A stretch of DNA of 64,000 nt from Kytococcus schroeteri (GCF_002847825.1 NZ_PKIZ01000006.1:55370-119369), one strand, 5' to 3'; shown: positions 26,644 to 35,554, counted from the first letter of the stretch. The notes: a model not told the origin generated them from the letters alone. Numbers and translations: made by a program.

Positions 26644-26677
26644 ACAGTACCCAACTCGCTAAGGCAAGGCAAGCCTT
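26644..26677 (-). promoter_or_regulatory. Iron box overlapping a minus-strand promoter
   Basis: AAGGCAAGCCTT (26666-26677) is a perfect 5-bp inverted repeat around AA and shares the core AGGCAAGCCT with the box at 9430. TTGCCT and TACTGT, 17 bp apart, form a good sigma-A-like promoter on the minus strand, with the box covering the -35. Confidence 0.55.
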
Positions 26678-26750
26678 ACTCGACGATGCGGTGAGAGGTG
26701 AGCTGTGGGCCGGTCGGGCGGGCTGGCGGGGCTGCGGGAGGTGGTGGTCC

Positions 26751-26840
26751 GGAGGGGTGTCCTATCGGCCGATAGGTCGACCGAATCCCAGTCACCCGCC
26801 TGCGTATCGGTCGACCTATCACGCGATAGGACACCCCTCC
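26751..26840. repeat. Palindromic repeat family 2, copy B (90 bp with 16-bp terminal inverted repeats)
   Basis: Ends are GGAGGGGTGTCCTATC and its exact complement GATAGGACACCCCTCC. Inside are CCTATCGGCCGATAGG, CCTATCACGCGATAGG and GGTCGACCGA ... TCGGTCGACC around a conserved interior shared with copy A at 7846. It lies 33 bases from the end of the siderophore ABC ATPase gene. The gap 26501-26873 otherwise holds only the hairpin, the iron-box promoter and this element. Confidence 0.85.
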
Positions 26841-26873
26841 CACGAGGGCCGGGGTCGCCTCACGGCCACGTGG

Positions 26874-27673
<800 letters not shown>

Positions 27674-27677
<4 letters not shown>

Positions 27678-28666
27678 GAGGACATCCACCTCCGAGAGGT
27701 CAGGAGCAGGCCGAGCAGGAAGGGGCCGCCGGCCAGGCCGGTCACGATGCCCACGGGCAGGTTGCCGCCGGGGGCCAGGTAGGCGCCGGTGTAGTCGGCC
27801 GCCAGGAAGATGCAGGCGCCCACCAGCCCGGCGCCCAGCACCGTGGTGCGCCCCTGGTTGAGGGCGCGCGCGATGGGGCCGGCCAGGAAGGCGAGGAAGG
27901 CCACCGGGCCGCACACGGCGGTGGCGGCGGCCACGAGCAGCACGGCCAGCAGCATTGCCAGGCCACGCAGGCGGGTGGGGTGCTCGCCGAGGCCGGTGGC
28001 GAGGTCGTCGCCCAGCTCCAGCACGCCCAGGCGCGCGGTGGTGGCCACGAGCAGCGGGAGCAGCACCGCGACCAGCAGCGCCAGCACCCCGATCTCGCGC
28101 CACAGCACGTCGTTGACGCTGCCGGAGAGCCACACCACCGCGTCCTGCGCCTTGTGCAGCTCCGTGCGCAGCAGCAGCCAGTGGATCCCCGCCATGAGGG
28201 CGGCCGAGAGCCCGATGCCGGTGAGCACCATGGTGTGCGCGGCGGCATCGGCCGGGCCGCGCCGTGAGAGCAGCACCAGCAGGCCGGTCACCGCCAGCCC
28301 CCCGCCGGCTGCGGAGAGGGCCACGGCCGGGCCGGTCCAGTCCAGCACCACGAGGGCGAAGAGCGCCCCGAAGCTGGCGCCCACGCTCACGCCCACCACG
28401 TCCGGGCTGGCCAGCGGGTTGCGCAGCACCGACTGGAAGGTGGCGCCGGCGGCCCCGAAGGCCAGCCCGGCCACCACGGCGGCCGCCGCGCGGGGCAGCT
28501 TGGACTCCATCACCAGGAAGCTGGCCACGGGGATGTTCTCCCCGCCCAGGATGCGCAGGAAGTCCGGCAGGGTGACGGTGTAGTCGCCCAGCAGCACGCG
28601 GGCGGCGAACAGCGCCAGCAGCAGCACGGCCAGGCCACCCAGCACGATGCCGTGGCGGCGCCCCAC
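27674..28666 (-). CDS. Ferric-siderophore ABC transporter permease (FecCD family), frame broken at its 5' end
   Basis: About 330 residues from GTG 28666, with nine to ten membrane segments and family motifs LPRAAAAVVAGLAFGAAGATFQ, RNPLASPDVVGVSVGASFG, GPVAFLAFLAGPIAR and the C-terminal PVGIVTGLAGGPFL. The expected coupled start, ATG 28752 overlapping the previous stop, is in a different frame: adding one G (or removing two) at the G8 tract (28729-28736) would join MSATTRG to AERAGAPAPQSAP and on into the permease. Either the gene is phase-variable or frameshifted, or translation begins at GTG 28666. Confidence 0.85.
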
Positions 28667-28728
28667 CGCGCGCAGCGTCCGCCGCGGGCTCGGGGCGGAC
28701 TGCGGTGCCGGCGCCCCCGCGCGCTCGG

Positions 28729-28736
28729 CCCCCCCC
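28729..28736. other. Homopolymer tract (G8 on the coding strand) at the frame break of the siderophore permease
   Basis: Eight C on the plus strand, read as eight G in the mRNA, five codons after the coupled ATG. The upstream frame (MSATTRGG) and the permease frame differ here by one position, exactly what slippage in a homopolymer, or a sequencing indel, would produce. Confidence 0.8.
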
Positions 28737-28748
28737 GCGTCGTGGCAC

Positions 28749-29762
28749 TCATGTGTGCACCCTTCGACGGGCCACCAGCAGCACCAGCGCGGGTGCCCCG
28801 ATGACGGCGGTCATGATCCCCACGGGCACCTCCGTGGGCGGCAGCACCACGCGGCCCAGGGTGTCGGCGGCCACCACGAGGGCCGCGCCGAACACCGCGC
28901 TGCCCAGCATCACGCGGCGCTCGTCGGGGCCGGTCAGCGAGCGCACCAGGTGCGGCACCACGAGCCCCACGAACGCGATCGGCCCCGCCAGCGCCGTGCC
29001 GGCGGCGCACAGCATCACCGCGCCGGCGGCCACCACCAGCCGCACCAGCCCCACGCGCTGCCCCAGGCCGCGCGCCAGGTCGTCGCCCAGCGCCAGGGTG
29101 TTGAGCCACCCGCCGGCCGGCAGGGTGAGCACGAACCCGGCCACCAGCACCGGCGCCACGGAGGCCACCAGGCCCAGGTCGCGCCCGGCCACGGTGCCCA
29201 CCTGCCACACCCGGAACACGTCGAGCGCGGCCAGGTCCACCACCATCAGCCCCGAGCCGAGCGACCCGGCGGTGGCCGCGAAGGCCGCCCCGGCGATGGT
29301 GAGCGTCACCGGCTGCGCCCCGCCCGGTCCAGCCGCGGCGATGCCGTAGACCACCACGGCGGCCAGCGCCGCCCCGGCCAGGGCGAACCACACGTACTGG
29401 CCCTGCTCGTGCAGTACCCCGGTGGTGAGCCCGAGCACCACGGCCAGCGCCGCGCCGGAGTTGACGCCGAGGATGCCGGGGTCGGCCAGGGGGTTGCGGG
29501 TGAGGGCCTGCATCGCGGCCCCGGCGCACCCCATCGCGGCACCGACGAGCACGCCGAGCACGGTGCGGTCCACGCGCGCCTCGACGATGCCGGCCGCCTC
29601 GCCGCCGCCCCCGCGCAGCGCCGACCAGACGGCATCGACGGGCACCATCGTGGCACCCACCGCCAGCGAGGCGAGGACGGCGACGGCCACGGCCACCAGC
29701 CCGCCCCCCAGCAGGAGGGCGAGCCGGCGGCCGTGGCCGTGCGGTGCGAGGTGCGAGGTCAC
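28749..29762 (-). CDS. Ferric-siderophore ABC transporter permease (FecCD family)
   Basis: 337 residues. The first inner-membrane permease of the importer: DRTVLGVLVGAAMGCAGAAM, RNPLADPGILGVNSGAALAVV, GPIAFVGLVVPHLVR and PTEVPVGIMTAVIGAPALV are the conserved BtuC/FhuB blocks. The GTG start (VRRVTSHLAP begins slightly upstream; GTG 29762 chosen) overlaps the stop of the binding-protein gene, and its own stop overlaps the ATG of the next permease, so the operon is tightly coupled. Confidence 0.94.
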   Translation of the reverse strand: MTSHLAPHGHGRRLALLLGGGLVAVAVAVLASLAVGATMVPVDAVWSALRGGGGEAAGIVEARVDRTVLGVLVGAAMGCAGAAMQALTRNPLADPGILGVNSGAALAVVLGLTTGVLHEQGQYVWFALAGAALAAVVVYGIAAAGPGGAQPVTLTIAGAAFAATAGSLGSGLMVVDLAALDVFRVWQVGTVAGRDLGLVASVAPVLVAGFVLTLPAGGWLNTLALGDDLARGLGQRVGLVRLVVAAGAVMLCAAGTALAGPIAFVGLVVPHLVRSLTGPDERRVMLGSAVFGAALVVAADTLGRVVLPPTEVPVGIMTAVIGAPALVLLVARRRVHT

Positions 29763-30859
29763 TCGGCGGACGACGCCCCGGCCGAGGAGCCCTCGCTCGA
29801 GCCCTTGGCCTTCTCGGCGGCCCTGGCCAGCTCGGGCACGAACTTCTCCAGCGCGGTCGGGATGCTCAGCGGGGTGGGGCTGGGCATCGGGAAGGAGGCC
29901 ACCGGGTCGGTGGCTGCCACGTACGAGCCGCGCTGGAAGGCCGGGATGGCGGCCAGCTGCTTGTTGCCGGTGACGGCCTTCTCGGTGCCGGCCTCGTCGG
30001 CGTAGAACACCACCACGTCGGCGTCCACGGTCCTGGCCTTCTCCGCGGAGACGTCCACCTGGAAGGTCTTCTCGTCCTTGCTCAGCTCGCCGATGAGGGG
30101 CGCGTTGACCATGCCCAGCTCCTCGAGCATGCGCGGGCGGTTGTCGGTGGTGGTGTACAGCGCGAACGTGGACAGGTCGGTGGGGGAGAAGGAGGCCCAC
30201 GCCACGGTGGCGCCCTTGAGCGCCGGGTACTTCGCGGCGGTCTCCTCCACCTGCTTCTCGGTGTCGGCGATGACCTTCTCGGCCTCGTCCGAGTTGCCCA
30301 GGGCCTGGCCGGTCATCTTCGTGGAGTCCTGCCAGCTGGTGCCCCAGGTCACCTCGGGGTAGGCCACCACGGGGGCGATCTTGCTGAGCTTCTCGTACTC
30401 CTCGGGCGTCACGCCGGAGTTGGTGGCCAGGATGACGTCGGGCTGCAGCTTGACGATCTCGTCCACCGGGGCGCCGTCGGCGTCGGAGTAGCGGGTGATC
30501 TCGGCCTTCGGGTCGAGCTCGTTGACCTTCTTGTCGAACCAGTCGGTGGACTTCTTGGCATTGCCGCCCCAGGTGATCTGCGGGGCGCCGGTGGGCACGA
30601 CACCCAGAGCGGCCACCACGTCGTGGTCGGACCAGCCGAGGGTGGCCACCTTGGTGGGCTGCTGCTCGATGGTGGTCTCGCCCAGGGCGTGCTTGACGGT
30701 CACCGGGAAGGCGGCGTCCCCGCCCTCGGAACCGCTGCTCTGACTGGAGCTGCCGGAGGCGCCCTCGGAGGGCTTCTCCTCACCGGCGGGACCGGTGGAG
30801 CAGGCGGTCAGGGTCAGGCTGGCGGCGGCCAGGACGGCGCCGGTACGCACGATGCGCAT
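29759..30859 (-). CDS. Siderophore-binding lipoprotein (periplasmic-binding-protein class III)
   Basis: 366 residues. The signal peptide ends in the lipobox LTAC at residues 17-20, so Cys20 is lipid-anchored outside the membrane. A Ser/Gly linker follows, then the FepB/FhuD-like fold: TKVATLGWSDHDVVAALG, VDEIVKLQPDVILATNSG and the C-terminal VASFPMPSPTPLSIP. It captures the ferric siderophore for the permease pair. The C terminus is Ser/Ala-rich and probably disordered. RBS GAGGAG precedes the ATG, and an iron box lies about 45 bases upstream. Confidence 0.94.
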   Translation of the reverse strand: MRIVRTGAVLAAASLTLTACSTGPAGEEKPSEGASGSSSQSSGSEGGDAAFPVTVKHALGETTIEQQPTKVATLGWSDHDVVAALGVVPTGAPQITWGGNAKKSTDWFDKKVNELDPKAEITRYSDADGAPVDEIVKLQPDVILATNSGVTPEEYEKLSKIAPVVAYPEVTWGTSWQDSTKMTGQALGNSDEAEKVIADTEKQVEETAAKYPALKGATVAWASFSPTDLSTFALYTTTDNRPRMLEELGMVNAPLIGELSKDEKTFQVDVSAEKARTVDADVVVFYADEAGTEKAVTGNKQLAAIPAFQRGSYVAATDPVASFPMPSPTPLSIPTALEKFVPELARAAEKAKGSSEGSSAGASSAE

Positions 30860-30899
30860 GGGTCTCCTCGGGATCTACCGACGCGCCACCTCGATGCGA

Positions 30900-30919
30900 G
30901 GGGAAGGCAAACCTGACCC
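30900..30919. promoter_or_regulatory. Iron box upstream of the siderophore importer operon
   Basis: The GGAAGGCAAACCTGACCCT region contains AGGCAAACCT (30905-30914), one base different from the core shared by the boxes at 9433 and 26667. It is placed in front of the binding-protein gene on the minus strand. Confidence 0.6.
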
Positions 30920-30945
30920 TTGCGATGCGGTGGGCGCCGGCGCCC

Positions 30946-31083
30946 GAACTCCGCACCGGTGCTGATCTCGCCCTGCCACCCGCGCCGAACTCCGCACCGG
31001 TGCCGAATTCGCCCTGCCACCCGCGCCCAATTCCGCACCGGTGCTGAACTCGACAGTCGAGTTCAGCACCGGTGCGGAATTGG
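30946..31083. repeat. Palindromic repeat family 1, tandem cluster ending in a 57-nt perfect palindrome
   Basis: Two 41-bp direct repeats (30946-30986, 30987-31027) begin GAACTCCGCACCGGTGC and end CCCTGCCACCCGCGCC. A third unit folds back on itself: arms 31027-31054 and 31056-31083 are perfectly complementary (28 bp) around a single A. On the minus strand the hairpin follows the MFS gene stop and could act as its terminator, but the family also occurs inside mutB and before ung. Confidence 0.9.
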
Positions 31084-31105
31084 TGGTGGGCCCCCGCCGG
31101 GCGCC

Positions 31106-32401
31106 TCAGCCGCGCGACACCTCCGGCAGCCGCAGCCCGAGTGCCGATCCCAGCACGCCCAGCGCCGCCAGGAAGGCCAGCGGCCACCAGGGCGTCACTG
31201 TGGCCAGGGCGCCGGCCACCGCGCCGGCGGCCAGCAGCACCACCCCGATGATCGTGTTGCCCGCTGCGGTGTAGGCGGTGCGGGTGTCGCCCGCGGCCAT
31301 GTCCACCAGGTAGGTCTTGCGGCCGGTGCGCACCCCGGTGTGGGCCAGCGTCACCAGGAAGTAGGCCACCGGCAGCACCCACGCCATCGGCCCCGGGGGC
31401 AGCACGGCGGCCAGCAGCAGCACCACCAGCACCACCGCGGTGGCCGCCCCGGAGGCCACGGCCATGAGGCGCCGGCTGGAGCGGTCTGCCGCGCGCCCCA
31501 CCAGCCGCCCGCCCACGAGCGAGGCCAGGCCGGTGCCCAGCACGAAGGGAGCCAGCCCGGTCAGGGGAGTGGTGCCCTGCGTGGCGGCCGCGGCCACCAG
31601 GAAGGTGGGTGTCAGGGCGGTCACCAGCAGCAGGGCGCGAACGGTGACGAAGGCCCGGAAGTCCGGCGCATCGCGCCACAGCGCCCACGGGCTCACCGGG
31701 GTGTCGGCCTTCCGGGTGTCACCGGCCGGCTCCTCCACCCGGTTCCACAGCACCGCCGTGCCCACGAACAGCAGCGCCGCGCCGGCCGCCAGCCAGGCCA
31801 GGTGTTGCGGCGAGGTGCCCTCGCCGGCCAGGCGCAGCCCCACGCCCACCGTGAGCGCCAGGGCGCCGGCCACCACGGTGGCGGTGCCGGTGAGCTGCCC
31901 GCGCTGCCCCTTGGGCACGGTGCGCCCCTGGGTGTCCTTGCTCGCCAGCGAGGTCAGGGCGCGCCCGCTGGCCAGTACCGCCAGACCGGCCAGCACGCCG
32001 AGCCCGGCGCCCAGCCCGGTGAGCAGGGCCAGTGCCAGCGCGATGCCGGCCGCGCCCACCGCCTGCGCGAGGCCCCCGACGGCCACCAGCCCGTGGCGCC
32101 GCCGGTGCGAGACCACCCACGGCGTGAGCGCGGCCTGCGGCAGCATCGACCCGGACTCGCGCACCGGCACGAGCAGGCCGACGGTCCACCCCGGCGCACC
32201 GAGGCCGGTGAGGGCCCAGGTGAGCACGGTGGGGGCGTGCACCAGCTGGTCGGCGGCGTTGAGCAGCGAGGTGGCCCCCAGGATGCGCAGGCCGTTGCGG
32301 GGCAGGGCCTCGGCGGCGGTGGGCTCCAGCTGCTCGGTGCCGGCGTCGGGGTCCTCCACCACGGCGTCCCACGCCCGGCTGAACTCGCGGTCACTCACCA
32401 T
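31106..32401 (-). CDS. Major facilitator superfamily transporter
   Basis: 431 residues with about twelve membrane segments after a 40-residue acidic N terminus. The loop motif RLVGRAADRSSRRLMA and the N-terminal half AALTPWVVSHRRRHGLV fit drug-exporter-like MFS proteins, but no substrate can be assigned. Its first 11 bases overlap the end of the TetR gene, so both share a transcript from the divergent promoter at 33006-33098. Being downstream of a TetR repressor, it is probably an inducible efflux pump (inference). Confidence 0.86.
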   Translation of the reverse strand: MVSDREFSRAWDAVVEDPDAGTEQLEPTAAEALPRNGLRILGATSLLNAADQLVHAPTVLTWALTGLGAPGWTVGLLVPVRESGSMLPQAALTPWVVSHRRRHGLVAVGGLAQAVGAAGIALALALLTGLGAGLGVLAGLAVLASGRALTSLASKDTQGRTVPKGQRGQLTGTATVVAGALALTVGVGLRLAGEGTSPQHLAWLAAGAALLFVGTAVLWNRVEEPAGDTRKADTPVSPWALWRDAPDFRAFVTVRALLLVTALTPTFLVAAAATQGTTPLTGLAPFVLGTGLASLVGGRLVGRAADRSSRRLMAVASGAATAVVLVVLLLAAVLPPGPMAWVLPVAYFLVTLAHTGVRTGRKTYLVDMAAGDTRTAYTAAGNTIIGVVLLAAGAVAGALATVTPWWPLAFLAALGVLGSALGLRLPEVSRG

Positions 32402-33005
32402 CGGGGGTCTCCTCCGGGGTCGGCCAGAGGGCCTCCACGGCGGCGCGGAAGTCCTCGGGGGACGGGGTGCCCAGCAGGGTGCTCTGCACGATGAAGCCCT
32501 GCCCCAGGGCGAGCAGCGCCGGCAGGGCCCGGCGGGCCTCGGTGGCGGCCGCCGCGGGGGTCAGGCCGCGCCCGTGGGTGAACCACGCCTCGAGGTAGGT
32601 CAGCGCCCCCTGGCTCACCTCGGCGAACACCGCGCCGGTGCGCTCGCGCAGCGCCTCGTGGTGCGCGGCCGAGGCCCAGATGTCCAGCACCAGGGCGGCC
32701 TCGCGCCCCTGGGGCAGCTGGCCGACGAAGGCGCCCAGCGCGGCGGTGGGGTGGGGCACGGGGCGCTCCTCGGCGAGGGTGGCCATGCTCGCCAGCCGGG
32801 TGCGGATCACCTCCACGGCCACGGCCACCACCAGCTCGTCCTTGCTGGCGAAGTAGCCGTAGATGGCACCGGCCGAGAGGCCCGACTCCTCGATGACGCG
32901 GGCCATCGACGTGGCCTGCAATCCGTCGCGGAGCATGGCGGTGCGGGCGGCGTCGACGATGCGCTGGCGCTGCGCCTCGCGGCGCTGGGGGGTGAGGCGG
33001 GGCAT
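32391..33005 (-). CDS. TetR-family transcriptional regulator
   Basis: 204 residues. The helix-turn-helix is clear: RIVDAARTAMLRDGLQATSM, then GLSAGAIYGYFASKDELV. The C-terminal domain resembles repressors of multidrug exporters. It is divergent from the exporter-type operon starting at 33099 and co-transcribed with the MFS gene; two related operator-like sites sit between the divergent starts, so it likely represses both directions. Confidence 0.9.
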   Translation of the reverse strand: MPRLTPQRREAQRQRIVDAARTAMLRDGLQATSMARVIEESGLSAGAIYGYFASKDELVVAVAVEVIRTRLASMATLAEERPVPHPTAALGAFVGQLPQGREAALVLDIWASAAHHEALRERTGAVFAEVSQGALTYLEAWFTHGRGLTPAAAATEARRALPALLALGQGFIVQSTLLGTPSPEDFRAAVEALWPTPEETPDGE

Positions 33006-33020
33006 GTGAGACACCTTACA

Positions 33021-33079
33021 GAGCGGTCGTTCTTTTTGCGCTCGGGGTGCCGCGGTCTTACGCTGGCGAACGATCGTTC
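33021..33079. promoter_or_regulatory. Two TetR operator-like sites in the divergent promoter region
   Basis: GAACGATCGTTC (33068-33079) is a perfect 12-bp palindrome. GAGCGGTCGTTC (33021-33032) is a degenerate copy. Both are followed by the identical TTTTTG, making a 15-base direct repeat CGRTCGTTCTTTTTG. One lies next to each divergent gene start. Confidence 0.72.
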
Positions 33080-33098
33080 TTTTTGTGAAGGGGCCCCC

Positions 33099-34223
33099 AT
33101 GGCGCCGTCCACCAGCCTCACCGCGCCCGAGCGCGCCGAGCACCCCACCCCGACCTACGAGAAGGTCGACCGCCGCAGCCCCTGGGGCACCGCCCTGCGC
33201 ACCGCCGCCCTGGCCGCCACCGTGGTCACCCTGGTACTGCTGGCCTTCCTGTGGCCCACCGTCACCTCCACCCCCAAGGACCTGCCGGTCGCCGTCGTGG
33301 GCGACCAGGCCACCGTCGACCGCATCCAGGCCGGCATGGAGCAGCAGGCCGAGCACACCGGCGGCCAGGTGCCCTTCGACCTGCAGCGCGTCGACTCCCG
33401 CGAGGCCGCCGTGCAGGGCATCCGGGAGCGCGAGCTCTACGGCGCGTTCGTCGCGCCGAAGGCCCCCACCGACCGCCTCGAGGTGCTCACCGCCGGCGCG
33501 GCCAACGCCTCGGTGGCCCAGATGCTCACCTCCGCCGGGCAGGGCATGAGCACCGCCGTCGCGCAGCAGGTGGCCCAGCAGGTGCCGGCCCAGAAGAAGG
33601 CCGCTGTGCTTCAGCAGGCGCTCGCCGGCCCGCGGGTGACTGACGTCGTGCCCCTCACCGAGGGCGACCCCCGCGGTGCCGGCCTGGCCGTGGCCTCCCT
33701 GCCGCTCACCATCGGTGGTCTGCTCGGCGGTGTGCTGCTGAGCAGCGGCGTGCGCGGCACCTGGCGCCGCCTCGTGGGCGTGCTCGCCTACGCCGCGCTC
33801 GGCGGCCTGGCGATGGTGGCCGTGCTCGACTGGTGGTTCAACCTCCTGCCCGCCCCGGGGCTCGCGCTGTGGGCCTCCATCGCGCTGAGCCTGGGTGCCA
33901 CGGTGGCCCTCATCGTGGGGCTGCACAGCGCCATCGGCGCCCCCGGCATCGGCATCGGTGCGCTGCTGACCATGCTCATCGGCAACCCGATCTCCGGCGC
34001 GCAGTCCCCGGCCGAGTTCCTCCCCGGCGCGTGGGGCGCCATCGGGCAGTTCTTCGTGCCCGGCGCCACCGGCACCCTGGTGCGCGACCTGGCCTACTTC
34101 CCCGACGCGTCCACGCTGCAGCCGTGGCTGGTGCTGGCCGGCTGGCTCGCGCTGGGGCTGCTGCTCGTGGTGGTGGGCCACCACCGCACCGGCGGCCACG
34201 GGCACGAGCACGTGGAGGCCTGA
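33099..34223 (+). CDS. Membrane protein, ABC-2/YhgE-like exporter component
   Basis: 374 residues. One N-terminal membrane helix (about residues 31-50), an extracytoplasmic domain of ~150 residues (LPVAVVGDQATVDRIQAGMEQ ... LEVLTAGAANASVAQM), then about five membrane helices with GIGIGALLTMLIGNPISGAQ. This is the layout of YhgE/Pip and DUF3533-type ABC-2 permeases. Its stop overlaps the ATG of the ATPase gene, and the whole unit is divergent from TetR. A function in TetR-controlled export is inferred. It is intact, whereas its two partners are broken. Confidence 0.75.
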   Translation: MAPSTSLTAPERAEHPTPTYEKVDRRSPWGTALRTAALAATVVTLVLLAFLWPTVTSTPKDLPVAVVGDQATVDRIQAGMEQQAEHTGGQVPFDLQRVDSREAAVQGIRERELYGAFVAPKAPTDRLEVLTAGAANASVAQMLTSAGQGMSTAVAQQVAQQVPAQKKAAVLQQALAGPRVTDVVPLTEGDPRGAGLAVASLPLTIGGLLGGVLLSSGVRGTWRRLVGVLAYAALGGLAMVAVLDWWFNLLPAPGLALWASIALSLGATVALIVGLHSAIGAPGIGIGALLTMLIGNPISGAQSPAEFLPGAWGAIGQFFVPGATGTLVRDLAYFPDASTLQPWLVLAGWLALGLLLVVVGHHRTGGHGHEHVEA

Positions 34224-35028
34224 TGTCCGCCTCGCGCCTGACCAAGCCCTCCCCGCGCCCGCTCGAAGCGGGGGAACCCGCCGCCGCCCCGGCCGTCACC
34301 GTCCGCGGGCTGCGGGTGGTGCGCGACGGGCGTGAGGTGCTGCCCGGCATCGACCTGGAACTGCCCGCCGGGCGGGTCACCGGGCTGCTGGGCCCCTCGG
34401 GCAGCGGCAAGTCCACGTTCATCCGCGCCGTGGTGGGCGTGCAGAGGGTGACCGCCGGCGAGGTGACCGTGCTCGGGGAGCCCGCCGGGTCGCCGGCCAA
34501 CCGGGCCCGCGTCGGGTACGTCACCCAGTCGCCCGCGGTGTACGCCGACCTCCCGGTGCGCGCCAACCTGCGCTACTTCGCCGCGATGGCGGGGCTCTCC
34601 GGGGCCGCCGCGCGCGATGCGGTGGAGCGGACCCTGGCGCAGGTCGACCTCACCTCCCGCGCCGACGCCCGCGTCTCGTCGCTCTCCGGAGGCCAGGCCT
34701 CCCGGGTGTCGCTGGCTGCAGCCCTGGTGGCCGACCCGCAGCTCCTCGTGCTCGACGAGCCGACGGTGGGCCTGGACCCGGTGCTGCGGCGCTCGCTGTG
34801 GGAGCTCTTCGACCGCCTCGCCGGCGAGGGGCGCACCCTGTTGGTGAGCAGTCACGTCATGGACGAGGCCACCCGTTGCGACCACCTCGTGCTGCTGCGC
34901 GAGGGGCGCGTGCTGGCCGGCCTCACGCCGGCCGAGCTGCTGGCCCGCACCGGTGCGTCCGATGCCGAGGGGCCTTCCTGCGCCTGGTGGAGCAGGGTGC
35001 CGACCACACCCCGGAGGAGACCCGATGA
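34223..35028 (+). pseudogene. ABC exporter ATPase with a C-terminal frameshift
   Basis: Complete NBD: Walker A GPSGSGKST at residues 57-65, signature LSGGQASRVSLAAALV, Walker B LLVLDEPTVGLDP, switch SSHVMDEA. At the GGGG run 34969-34972 one base is missing: the read frame becomes PSCAWWSRVP and stays open into the riboswitch at 35761, while the shifted frame gives AFLRLVEQGADHTPEETR and stops at 35028, overlapping the next ATG. All catalytic motifs precede the shift, so some activity is conceivable. A sequencing error is possible. Confidence 0.8.
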
Positions 35029-35459
35029 GCCCCCGCCGCACCCTGGCCACGGCCGTGCGCGTGCTGCGCCAGCTGGCCGGCGACCCCCGCACCGTGGCCC
35101 TGCTGGTGGTGGTGCCGGCCGCCCTGTTGGCCCTGCTCGGCTGGGTCTTCGACTTCTCCGGCGCCTACGACCGCATCGGCCCGGTGCTGCTGCCGGTCTT
35201 CCCCTTCGTGGTGATGTTCATCGTCACCTCCGTCGCCACCCTGGGGGAGCGGCAGTCCGGAACCCTGGAGCGCCTGCTCACCACGCCGATGGCACGGGTG
35301 GACCTGTTGGGCGGGTACGCCCTGGCGTTCACGGTGATGACGGTCCTGCAGATCGCGGCCACCTCGCTGGTGGCGTGGTGGGTGGGGCTGAAGGTGGCCG
35401 GTCCGTGGTGGGCCCTGGTGCTCGGGGCCCTGTTCTGGCAGAGGCGGGTGGGCGACTGA
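35025..35459 (+). pseudogene. ABC-2 permease truncated to its first half
   Basis: Starts MSPRRTLATAVRVLRQLAGD with a normal DrrB-like N terminus; the hallmark ERQSGTLERLLTTPMARVDLL is intact, but the protein ends after 144 residues at ALFWQRRVGD, where relatives have about 240-250. The missing part contains three to four membrane helices. The following sequence does not look like permease in any frame; the nrdA promoter begins about 40 bases later. A deletion fused the operon end to the nrd regulatory region. Confidence 0.8.
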
Positions 35460-35500
35460 ATCTCGCCTGCCCGGATCCGCAGCCTGCCGCCACGCACGCC

Positions 35501-35546
35501 CCCCACAAGATGTGGGGTTGGCGCCACCCGGGAAGCCCCGTATATG
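35501..35546 (+). promoter_or_regulatory. nrdAB promoter with overlapping palindrome (candidate NrdR or other operator)
   Basis: TTGGCG (35518-35523) and TATATG (35541-35546) are 17 bp apart, a near-ideal promoter. CCCCACA-AGA-TGTGGGG (35501-35517) is a 7-bp perfect inverted repeat abutting the -35. The size and place fit an NrdR box, but I cannot confirm a consensus match. Confidence 0.6.
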
Positions 35547-35554
35547 GTGCTCGT

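Noticed and set aside
31027..31083. 57-nt palindrome taken simply as an MFS terminator
   Set aside because: It may terminate transcription, but the same element lies inside mutB and before ung, so termination alone does not explain it.
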